From Ailanthus altissimus (Eukaryota; Streptophyta; Magnoliopsida; Sapindales; Simaroubaceae), in contig OX327697.1 in assembly GCA_946807835.1 (NCBI GenBank), positions 21,462,001 to 21,526,000 on the forward strand: 64,000 nucleotides of DNA. The letters run 5' to 3'. Shown one piece after another: positions 37,179-47,800 of the stretch. Both the position numbers and the translations under genes were made by a program. The first letter of the stretch is position 1, and each line of letters starts with the position of its first letter. The notes below the pieces were generated by a model, which ran no database searches, was not told where the DNA came from, and saw only the letters and a program-made list of their open reading frames with translations.

Positions 37179-37484
37179 GTGATTCATATGGGAAAATTAG
37201 ATCTTTTTACATCATTTGACTTATTTGTTTATAATATCACTAGTCGTAAGCTAATAAAGTTAGAACTAGACAATTATTTTGAGGAACTTGTCTTGGATAG
37301 ATCTCATAAATTTGATATATTATCTTGGTTAAAAGCAAAGGGGACTAAATACTTTGCTTTGCATGATATGGCTAGAGATAGCTTAACCACTCTTATTTCT
37401 ATATTGGCGTCTAAGTTTACTTTCAGTATCAATGATAAATTTGCAAATCCGTATATAATAGATTACATTGAAAAATATTGGTGA
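37179..37484 (+). pseudogene. hAT-family transposase, C-terminal dimerisation domain fragment
   Basis: The 101-residue frame carries ELDNYFEELVLDR, then FDILSWLKAKGTKY, then LHDMARDSLTTLISILASK. This is the hAT C-terminal dimerisation motif (consensus 'ELDKYLEEP...FDILSWWK...YP.LS.MARDILAIPVSTVASE'). The conserved W-W is W-L and the usual 'ASESAFS' is ASKFTFS. The catalytic domain and zinc finger upstream are missing, and no terminal inverted repeats were recognised. A transposase relic or a remnant of a domesticated SLEEPER-type gene. Confidence 0.75.
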
Positions 37485-37665
37485 CTTTTGATGTGTTATT
37501 TAAGATTGGTTGTGGGTTAAAATTAACGATATCAAATATAATTACATATTGTTTGTAAAATTTATTTTTTATTTTTCTTTTATTTTATTTGATCTTGGCT
37601 ACTATAAAATTTTATAGCTCGTTTCTATTATAAGGTCAATTTCAAGTTCATATATATAAATCTAG

Positions 37666-38247
37666 TGTTGGTACATTTTTAATATTAATTGTTGTTTTTA
37701 GTGGAAGATTAATTTGGAGTCTTTTCATCTTTCATCTTCCTATTAATTTGAAGTATTCTCATCTTTCATCTTCTTACTTGGAAGATTAATTGATTAGTAT
37801 GTTTTTAGTGGAAGATTAATTTGGAGTCTTTTCATCTTTCATCTTCCTATTAATTTGAAGTCTTCTCATCTTTCATCTTCTTACTTGGAAGATTAATTGA
37901 TTAGTATTTACTAATTAGGTGTACATATACATCTATATAAGTCTCCCCCCATCTTTTCTGATTAATTTTCTAATTCTCTTGTGTTCTTTTATTGGCCAAA
38001 GAAAGGTGTTCGTGTTGTGTAGCTTTGGTCTCATCTCCTTGTGCAGATATGTGTGAGTCATACAACGTTTTAGTTGGGCTGTTGTATCCTGGAGGGGACA
38101 AGTCAAGAGATAGACTACTGCACTAGTGGGCTTAAATCTCCTTAAAGAGAGCGAGATATTCGCGCCTCAGCCTGATTGTCTACGTGCTTCTAGGAAGAAA
38201 GAAATTATTTGTAATTTTACTTGTAATTTCTTTGTAAATTCCCAACA
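37666..38247 (+). repeat. 5' LTR of the young copia element
   Basis: Ends TGTTGG and CCAACA. It contains a TATATAA box at 37934-37940, a 107-bp unit in tandem (37694-37800, 37801-37907) and a downstream transcribed part. Confidence 0.95.
37934..37940 (+). promoter_or_regulatory. TATA box in the copia 5' LTR
   Basis: TATATAA at LTR position 269. It is the same distance into the 3' LTR (43027-43033). Plant copia LTRs carry the element's own promoter. Confidence 0.6.
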
Positions 38248-38268
38248 ATTTTAAGGAGATTCAAAGAT

Positions 38269-39611
38269 ATGGAACCTGTACCCGAGAAGTCATCTGACAA
38301 TGTTAGAGATCTCAACAAGTCATTCCGCTTCAAAGGAGCTCACTTCAAGAGGTGGAAGGGGAAAGTCCTTTTCTATCTCAATCTTCTCAAGGTGGCCTAC
38401 GTCCTTACCGGCAAAAATCCAAACAAGGAGAGTACCGAGGGCATGAACGAAGATGAGCTCTATGACCATGAAGAAATAGTCCAGAAATATGAAAAAGATG
38501 AGTATAAGTGCCGTTATTATCTCTTAAATTGTCTTACTGATCATTTTTATGATTATTATGATACCACTTACTCTTCTGCCAAAAAGATTTGGAAAGCTTT
38601 GTAGAGTAAGTATGACACCGAGGAGGTTGGTGCAAAGAAATATGCTGTAAGCCACTTTTTTTGCTTTCAAATGGTGGATGGAAAATCGGTTGCGGAGCAA
38701 GTTCAGGATTTCCAAATGATTGTCGCTGAAGTCACATCCGAGGGTGTCAAAATCGGAGACAATCTCGTTGTGGCTGGAATCATCGACAAATTGCCACCTT
38801 CTTGGAGAGAGTTCCAAAAAACCATGCGTCACAAGCAAAAGGAGATTTCCTTGCAGACATTAATTACACGTATTCCTGTAGATGAGGAAGCAAGAGGACA
38901 AGATGTTCTTATGCAAGAAAGCAATGCTAACTCCACCAAGGTAAATCTAGTTTCGTCAAATAATACCTTACCCAAAAATACTAATCATATGAGACATGGT
39001 CATTTTCAGCCTAAGAAGAAGAGTATGAAAAAGTTTGGGAAGCCTCACCATAAAAATAAGGGAAACCCAAGCCAAGAGAACAAGAACCAATCTCATCCTT
39101 CAGTTTATTTTGTGTGCGGCAAGAGTGGGCATATTGCTCGATTTTGCCGACACCGGATACGTGAGCCTATTCCTCAAGCTCATGTTACTGAAGAACCATA
39201 TGTTGCAATGATCACCGATGTGAATATGGTTTCAAGTGTGGAATGATGGTGGGTCGATTCTGGTGCCAATAGACATGTGTGCTTTGACAAAGATTGGTTC
39301 AAGAAATACACTCCTTATAAGGAGCCAACAACAGTGATGCTTGGTAATTCGTCAACTACTCAAGTGCTTGGAAGTGGTGAGGTGGAGCTCAAGTTTACTT
39401 CCGGAAGGATGTTAACCTTGAAAGATGTGTTGCATACTCCTTTTATGAGGAAAAATTTGATGTCTAGTTTTCTTTTTAATAAGGCTGGCTTTAAACAGAT
39501 CATGGAATCCGATCAATATGTGATTACCAAAAAGGGTGTATTTGTGGGCAAGGGTTATGCTTGTGATGGCATGTTTAAATTGAATGTTGAGAAGCATCTA
39601 CTTCCGTTTAC
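38269..39611 (+). pseudogene. Copia gag, zinc knuckle and protease (broken by two stops)
   Basis: It starts [13 protein letters not shown] 22 bases after the LTR. The gag core follows ([19 protein letters not shown], then KIWKAL-stop-SKYDTEE with TAG at 38602). Next are [17 protein letters not shown] and a knuckle [14 protein letters not shown], where the first Cys of C-x2-C-x4-H-x4-C is Tyr. A TGA at 39244 interrupts just before [12 protein letters not shown], the aspartic protease with its DSG triad. The frame then shifts near 39607-39627, at the start of the pre-integrase segment. Both stops are in the same frame, so the original was one polyprotein. TAG at 38602 fits a former CAG. Confidence 0.9.
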
Positions 39612-42191
39612 ATGCTTTCTTCTTTGAATTTTTGGCATGCACGTTTATGTCACATAAATAATAAATATGTGGGAATCATGAGTAGCTTGAATCTAATTCC
39701 AACTGTGAAAAAGAATTTTGAGAAATGTGAGACTTGTAGTAAAGCTAAAATCACCAAGAAACCTCACAAAAGTGTTGAAAGAAATTCAGAATTGTTGGAT
39801 TTGATTCATACTGATATTTGTGAATTTGAAGGGTTTTTGACTAGAAGAGGAAATAAATATTTTATTACTTTTATTGATGATAGCTCCAAGTATACTTTTG
39901 TATATTTGATGAAAAATAAAAGTGATGCCTTTGTGAAATTTAAAGAGTTCCTTCTTGAAGTTGAAAATCAATTAGGGAGAAAAATTAGGAGGCTCCGAAG
40001 TGATAGAGGGAGAGAATATGAGTCTTTTGAGTTTAATTTCTATGTACAATCATTAGAAATTATACATGAAACTACACCACCATATTCTCCTGCATCTAAT
40101 GGCATAGCAGAAAGGAAAAATAGAACCTTGATTGGTTTGACTAATGCTATGATGATTGATTCAGGTGCTTCTTCTAATCTTTGGGGTGAAGCGGTTTTAA
40201 CTGCTTGTTATGTGTTGAACAGGGTGCCTCACAAGAAAACAAAGATCACACCTTTTGAGGTGTAGAGAGGCCACAAGCCAAATTTGAGTTATTTTCGTGT
40301 GTGGGGCTGTTTAGCCTTTGTGAGGTTAACCGACCTTAAAAGGCCTAAATTAGGCGTGAAAGCCTCTACTTGTGTTTTTCTTGGTTATGCTCTAAATAGT
40401 ACAGGTTATAGATTTCTTGATATTGAAAATAATGTGATCTTTGAATCAGGTGATGCTATCTTCCATGAAGAGAAATTTCCTTTTAAATCTGGAAATAGTG
40501 GGGGCAACCAACAAAGTTTTTCACAACCTAGCTCTTTTACTCCTGCTTCACAAGTTGAAGGAAATGTTGAGTTTGAACCGAGAAGAAGTAAAAGAGCTAG
40601 GGTTGAAAAAGATTTTGGCCCAGATTATGTTGTTTATAATATTGAGGAAAATCCAGTTACTTTGCTGGAAGCTCTTTCATCACCTGATGCAATATTTTGG
40701 AGAGAAGTTGTCAACGATGAGATGGAGTCACTAACTTCCAATAATACGTGGAAATTAGTGGATTTACCTCCTAGTTGCAAAACCATTGGGTGTAAATGGA
40801 TCCTGAGAAAGAAGCTCAAGCCAGATGGTAGCATTGATAAGTTTAAAGCTAGACTTGTGGCTAAAGGCTTTAAACAGAAAGCTGATCTTGACTTCTTTGA
40901 TACATTTTCTCCTGTTACAAGAATTACGTCCATTAGATTATTGATTGCTATTGCATCTATTCATGATCTAATCATTCATCAAATGGATGTGAAAACAGCT
41001 TTTCTGAATGGAGACTTGGACGAGGAGATTTATATGGACCAGCCTGAAGGTTTTGTGGAGCCTGGCCAAGAGAACAAAGTCTGTAAGTTAACTAAGTCTC
41101 TTTATGGCTTAAAGCAGGCACCTAAACAATGGCATGAGAAATTCGATTCCTGCATGATTGAAAATGGATATAAGTCCAATGAATGTGACAAATACATATA
41201 TTATAAATCTTGGGGTAATTCACATGTTATTATTAGCCTATATGTTGATGACTTATTGATCTATGGCTCAAACTTAAGTGTTATTAATGAAACAAAAAAT
41301 ATGCTTAAGAGTCATTTTGATATGAAAGATCTTGGTGAGGCTAATGTAATTTTGGGCATGAAAATTACTAGAACATGTGATGGTATTTTTCTTGATCAGT
41401 CGCACTATGTTGAGAAAATTTTGAGAAAGTTTAATGTTGTTGATTGCAAGCATGTTTGTACTCCTTTTGATTCTAGTGTTGAATTACTTCATGTGGAAAA
41501 TGAAAGTGATGTGATTAATCAAAAGGAATATGCTAGCATAATTGGTAGTTTGAGATATGCGACTGATTGACCTGACATTGCTTATGCAGTTGGAGTACTT
41601 AGCAGGTTTACCAGTAAGCCAGGTAAAGAGCATTGGCTAGCCATTGAGAGAGTTATGAAATATTTACTTGGCACTAAAAACTATGGTTTATTTTACCATA
41701 AATATCCTGTTGTACTTGAAGGGTTTAGTGATGCAGGTAATACTGCGTCGGATGATTCTTGTTATACTTCCGGTTATATATTCACAATGGGTGGTGGCGT
41801 AATTTGTTGGAAATCAAAGAAGCAAACCATTATTGCTAATTCAACCATGGAGGTTGAGTTAATTGCTTTGACTTCAACAGGTGAAGAAGCAAATTGGTTG
41901 AAAGATTTGTTGCATGAGATTCCAATTTGGGAGAAGCCGATACCGCCCATTCTGATTAACTGTGATAGTACTGCTGCTATTGGCAGAGTGAAAAACCGTT
42001 ATTATAACGGCAAATCCAGACCTATAAGGAGAAAACACAGTATTGTGAGATCTTATTTGAGTAATGGTACCATTAATGTGACTTATGTGAGATCTTGTGA
42101 TAATCTTACAGATCTATTGACCAAGGCCTTGACAAGAGAAAAGGTTTGGAGTACATCGAGGGGGATGGGATTAAAGCCCGTACAATCATGA
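39612..42191 (+). pseudogene. Copia integrase, reverse transcriptase and RNase H (broken by two stops)
   Basis: After the frameshift: WHARLCHINN and CETCSKAKITKK (zinc-binding HHCC), DLIHTDICEFEGF, FIDDSSKYTFVYLM, RSDRGREYES and AERKNRTL (integrase D,D,E core). A TAG at 40263 (relatives have W) precedes RGHKPNLSYFRVWGCL. RT covers about 40740-41560: CKTIGCKWILRKKLKPDG, DVKTAFLNGDLDEEIYM, SLYGLKQAPKQWHEKF and the catalytic YVDDLLIYGS. A TGA at 41568 (former CGA) precedes PDIAYAVGVLSRF. RNase H covers 41655-42191 with YTSGYIFTMGGGVICWKSKKQ and INCDSTAAI, ending at 42191. Only a few lesions separate it from an intact frame, in keeping with the LTR similarity. Confidence 0.9.
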
Positions 42192-42748
42192 ATCATGTAT
42201 GAGGATTCCCAACCTTGTGATTAAAGATCCTAAGAACAAGGTTCAATGGGAAGAACGAATCATACGATGGTCGAAGGTGCACTCACCTTTTGCTCATCCC
42301 TATGGTGTAGAGTGCATGCCTGTAACGTTTTGGAGGGTTGAGTTTATTTAAACTCTTAATAAAATCTGTATCTCGTTTTGAGTGGGGTGTTTCAGTTACA
42401 GGAACATCCTTGACGGATTTTACCTATATGAGTGTGAGAGTGAGGCCGCTCTCAATGAGAATTGGGCTAGTTCTCATATACACTCATGAAAACCGGGATT
42501 AGCACAAGGCCATAATGTGCTGGCTATTAAAGCTAATTTATTAACACCTGAATTATTATATGTGAGCAGTAATTCTTATTTCCCTTAAGCAGTGGTTAGT
42601 TCAAGTCTGAGACTACTATCAACTCTGGAGTAGGAGTTATTGTTTCACTAATGGAGGTTCAATGCAGAGTCACACCTTCATGATGCATAATAATTCATCT
42701 TTGGCCGATATTTGTGTTCGTATTCTTTTCCAGCTAATATTGAAAATG

Positions 42749-42758
42749 AGTGGGGGAA
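42749..42758 (+). other. Polypurine tract of the young copia element
   Basis: AGTGGGGGAA directly abuts the 3' LTR. Confidence 0.8.
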
Positions 42759-43340
42759 TGTTGGTACATTTTCAATATTAATTGTTGTTTTTAGTGGAAG
42801 ATTAATTTGGAGTCTTTTCATCTTTCATCTTCCTATTAATTTGAAGTCTTCTCATCTTTCATCTTTTTACTTGGAAGATTAATTGATTAGTATGTTTTTA
42901 GTGGAAGATTAATTTGGAGTCTTTTCATCTTTCATCTTCCTATTAATTTGAAGTCTTCTCATCTTTCATCTTCTTACTTGGAAGATTAATTGATTAGTAT
43001 TTATTAATTAGGTGTACATATACATCTATATAAGTCTCCCCCCATCTTTTCTGATTAATTTTCCAATTCTCTTGTGTTCTTTTATTGGCCAAAGAAAGGT
43101 GTTCGTGTTGTGTAGCTTTGGTCTCATCTCCTTGTGCAGATAGGTGTAAGTCATACAACGTTTTAGTTGGGCTGTTGTATCCTGGAGGGGACAAGTCAAG
43201 AGATAGACTACTGCACTAGTGGGCTTAAATCTCCTTAAAGAGAGCGAGATATCCGCGCCTCAGCCTGATTGTCTACGTGCTTCTAGGAAGAAAGAAATTA
43301 TTTATAATTTTACTTGTAATTTCTTTGTAAATTCTCAACA
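42759..43340 (+). repeat. 3' LTR of the young copia element
   Basis: 582 bp, about 98% identical to the 5' LTR by eye; nearly all differences are transitions. It contains the same tandem 107-bp unit (42787-42893, 42894-43000). Confidence 0.95.
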
Positions 43341-43345
43341 TCTAG

Positions 43346-44400
43346 TGTCACAACTATTTAAAGTACAAATAAGGTAAATTTTGATATGATTGATAAGAAT
43401 CTTAATTATGTTGTTAAATTATCATTGAATATTATTTTAATAAAATAAAAGTAGTTTTAGTTATATAAAAATAAAGTTTCTATCTTATAGATTTTGAACA
43501 AAGGGAAGATAAAATAATTAATAGAGAAATCAATGATACTTCATCACATTAAAAAACTACATACATTTTTATTTTATTTTATTTTATATTTCAATTATTA
43601 TTTATTTGTAAATTTTACTTTGTTTTTGACATTTCTTAAATGATATCTTCATATTTGTTTCTCTATTCTATTTTATTTTAAAATAAATTTAACAAACCAA
43701 TAATAAGAGGATTAGTTGCACCCAGTTGCATGGTGCAAGTGACAAAACCTAAATAAGGTCAGAGGTTAAAAGAAATTTTATTTTCTGTAATTATTAACAG
43801 TAATTATAATTTGGTAGTTGTAATTTTAAATGTATTAGCAATTATAATTTAAAATGTATGGCAATTGTAATTTTAAATATTTACTTTGTAATTGATAGTT
43901 GTAATATGAAATATTTTATAAAAAAAAACCATAAAAGAGTATCGGTCCTCTTCTTAAGGATTAATATTTGATTAGAATAATCTTGATTGAACAAATATCT
44001 CCTCACGTCTTAACTTAAATAGCAAGAAACATGTAATATGAATCTTTGTTAAAATGGAAATAAAATCAAGCCATATCTCAATTTTCACCACCATTAGAGT
44101 TTACGTTTTGATTCTTCACAACCTACTTAAACATCCAACCCATGGCCGAAAATTTAGCCCAATCCAATTGAATTTCATCCGTCTACTTGAACCACCCACC
44201 AACGGCTGAGATCCTCCTTCACTGACCCCAAAACCCGCAACCACGTGTGTCCCTACACATTTGAATTCAAATTACAAACATCCTGAAAAGTAACGTTACG
44301 ATTCCGTTGCCCCAGCCTGGGACCCGAAAACCAAAATGACTTAAAACAAACAAAACAAAAGCATAATCTCTATAGCGCAGTGATTTGCCATCAGTACAAG
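43346..44400. other. AT-rich intergenic stretch upstream of the kinesin gene
   Basis: No gene seen. About 43790-43920 has loosely repeated TTGTAATTTTAAAT-like strings. The last few hundred bases are more GC-rich (CCACGTGT G-box core near 44240) and probably hold the kinesin promoter. Confidence 0.4.
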
Positions 44401-44809
44401 AAAATCAAGTCAGTCATCAATATCTCAGTGTCTCATTTGAACTGAAAAACAAAAGAATCACGAACTAGAAGAGAAGAAGTACACTATCTTCTCTTTGTTT
44501 TTAGCTTTCTGGGTATTTTAGGGTCTTCTGGGTTCATTCACTGAGTTCAAACAGAGAACCTTTAACACCCAGAAAAAAGAACCAGTATGTTATGTTCTTG
44601 AATCTTTATTTTTTCTTCCTGTATTTGGATTACATAACTTCCGCTTGTAAATGCATTTGCATGTTTCATTAATTTACTTGTTGGGCTTCTTTTGTTTGAG
44701 TGGATGTGATTGTTTAACGGGTTTGTTTTATAATTTCAATCGAGTTTTTGTTGATTATTAGTTGGGTGGTGTTTCACTGTTTTGTAAGGCACAAAAAGAT
44801 TGGGTTTTG
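44401..44809 (+). other. Probable 5' leader of the kinesin gene with a leader intron
   Basis: GTATGTTATG at 44585 is a good donor and TTTTGTAAG ending at 44788 a possible acceptor, giving an untranslated exon ending at 44584 and a 21-base leader before the ATG. The upstream region is purine-rich and repetitive in the way plant leaders often are. The transcription start is not resolved. Confidence 0.45.
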
Positions 44810-47800
44810 ATGGAGAATAGTACAAGAAACGGCTTACATGACTTCAATTTGGCTTCAAGAAAAGCTGAAGAAGCAGGTTGGTTTTTTATCCTTTGTTTAT
44901 TGACATAGAAATGTGTTTGTTTTGAATTTATTCTTTGTTACTTTGCCGGAAAATGAATGAGAGAAGTATAGAATTAGAATTTCACGTTTAGTTTTTTTCT
45001 TTTGTTGGGTCCCAGATAATGAATGAAAAGACTAACTTTTTCCGGTTTCTTTTCTTGAAAATATTTCTAGTAAGAAAGTAGAGTGTATTAATTAATTTTG
45101 TGTCCAATTTTGCAGCTTTGAGGCGATTTCAAGCGGCTGTGTGGCTTGAAAACTTAGTAGGCCCTCTTGGTATATCGAGCCAGCCTTCAGAGAGAGAGTT
45201 CATTTCTTGCTTGAGAAATGGTCTCATTTTGTGCAATGTCATTAACAAGATTAGACCAGGGGCTGTGCCCAAGGTAATACATTCACTATTTTGTGTTTGC
45301 TTATTGAGAAATTTGAGGATGGGGAAAGAAAGTGAAAAAGGAAAAAAAAAAAAAAAGAGAGAGTTTTAGATACTGTTTTATGTTTGATATGGTCAATCTC
45401 TTAAATCTTCTATGTTGTTTTATGCCATATACTGCTATTCTTAATTTCATTTATGTAAAGGTTAGAAAACTTTGAAACTATGTTATTTGTTGATTTAATT
45501 ATGCATAAGTCTAATATTCACGCATGCAAAGTGAGGCTTAATAGTTTTCTTCAGCTAAAATAAACTAAGCCTTTAGTTTTATTGTCTCGAGTAATGAAAA
45601 ATGTTAGTCTGTAGTTTCTAAAATTTTCCATTTTCCATGCAATTTTAACTTGATGGGTATTTGGTTTTTGTTGCTACAAAATATTTTAGTTGATTTACTT
45701 TTCAAAAATTTCACAAGGTTGTGGAAAGTAGTTCATGTATGCAACCATTTAGCCGGGAATCTCAGCCGCCTCCTGCATATCAATACTTTGAGAATGCAAG
45801 GAACTTTCTGGTTGCTGTCGAAGAGTTGAACCTGCCAGCTTTTGAAGCTTCTGATCTTGAAAGGGTAACTTATCTAAACTACTGTGTTTATGTGCATATG
45901 CGCGCACGTATATGTAGATGAATATGTACTTTTGTTTGCATGTAAGTGGCCTATGATTAACTGATTCCTTGGTCTTTGCTTTCTGAAGGATACTTTGGAG
46001 GCCGGGTCAGCAGCCAAGATTGTTGATTGCATACTAGCCCTGAAATCATACCATGAATTGAAGCAAATGTACTGCAGAAACGGATTTTCTAAACCTGCAA
46101 GATCTCCAATGGTTTTGCATTCTGCCAGTAGGTCTTTAAGAGCCTCAGCAGTAATCACTTCTGACTCTTGTAGGCGTTTAGACATGTCTGCAGTATCTGA
46201 GAAACAGCTCCCTGTGAGTGGGGAAAATCAGAAGCTTGAAGGTATTTGATCTCTACATGTAATTTTCCTTGTATCTTAATCTTAAATAAGTATATAAGTA
46301 CATTCACATTCATTAGTACCCCTCCAAGCCTGAATCAAGATTTGTATAATGTGAAAGGACTTTAGTTATATTGCTTGCAGGTGTATTGCCTACCTCATAT
46401 TGCATATTACTTTTTAAGACAATGTGTATCCATTATTGGTCTTTGCTGATGGCAATAGCATATGCTTCAAAATGACCATTAGTTGTTTACCTTGATATGT
46501 TGTACTAAATGCTGCTTTGTCTTGGTACATTTTCCTTGCTTACCCTATGTGATGCATTCTTGTAGATTCAGTTGTCAAGGTGCTTGCAGAATATATGCTT
46601 GGTGCAAAGGAAAACATTGATGAGAACCTTTTAGTTTCCTTTCGTGATGGAAGTCTGGTAATTTAAGTTGTTTTTTACCTAAAAATTTACTTAAGACTAA
46701 ATAATGGACTGGAATGGAGATCTAGAGTTGAGGTCTCTTAATGACTTTTTCTTTTCTTTTTGTGTCACAGAATTCACTTCAGACTTTGAGCAAAATCGTG
46801 TCTAGTTGCTCGGACCAACTTCAAAATAAATTCCCTGAGGTGAGTCTGGTTTTAGTCCACAGTAACTCCACAAACTCTTAGTTGCTCTTTTTCAAATTAG
46901 CCATACTGCTGAAATATTGATTTGATTGTAGGATATATACTGGAGATAAGCGGTATCAAAATAAGATGGACCAAAGTAAAATTTAACAAACAATAAACTC
47001 ACAGTGCTCGTTTTTCTTCTTTATTTTATTTTTATATTTTCTCTGATAATTAATGGTAGAGAGAAAATGCAGGACTAATTTGAAATGTAATCGTATGTAT
47101 ACTGAAACAATTAACAAAAGTGCTCTGTAGTTTTTACTTTACATGTTTCAACCAGCAGCGGGCAACTACTTATCTTAAGAGAGCCTTATTACTTGATCAT
47201 TCTACCAAAGAATATAGCAAACGGAAAATGACATGATTTTCTTATGTATATTTTCTTAGTTTGATTGTCGATCTAGGCCTAGTATGGAATTCTGGACATG
47301 ATTGGATTATTATTTGGGATTAGACAATGGAATTTAATTAGAGAGTGTGAATTATATAGTATTGTCCTTTGTTTGGTGCAGTGCCAGATTTAACAGCATT
47401 ATGTTGAAACATCTTAGATATACAGCTTTCCAAGGGTAAACTTATCCTATATTCATGAAATTGCATTTTGTACTATACTATATGGTCCAGTCCAAATTTT
47501 GTGGGATTGGACTAGAAATAATATGATGAATCGCCACCTATCCATCTAACCAAGACATGGGCTAAAATTCATGTTTAATTATTATTTTACAACTATTATC
47601 GTACTAGACCATCAAAAACATAGTTATAAGAATGTGTTTTTGAGAAAGCATGTTAATATGTGCCAAAGGCACATATTTAGAGCTAAAAGGCAAATATGAC
47701 TATATCTAACGCATCTTTTTGAAACTTGGTGCCTAAAGGCACCTTAGTAGGCTCACTTTAAGATTACCCTTGAAATAATTAACTGGTGATAAGTCTCCCA

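Larger units (their letters stand above)
37666..43340 (+). mobile_element. Young Ty1/copia LTR retrotransposon with disrupted gag-pol
   Basis: 5675 bp flanked by a perfect TCTAG duplication (37661-37665 and 43341-43345). The LTRs (37666-38247 and 42759-43340) are each 582 bp, with about ten differences and no indels. gag-pol follows at 38269 and a GAGTGGGGGAA polypurine tract precedes the 3' LTR. Domain order protease, integrase, RT, RNase H is that of Ty1/copia. The sequence after the 5' LTR (ATTTTAAGGAGATTC) is not the usual tRNA-iMet primer site. Coding is broken by four stops and one frameshift, so this copy is not autonomous. Confidence 0.95.
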
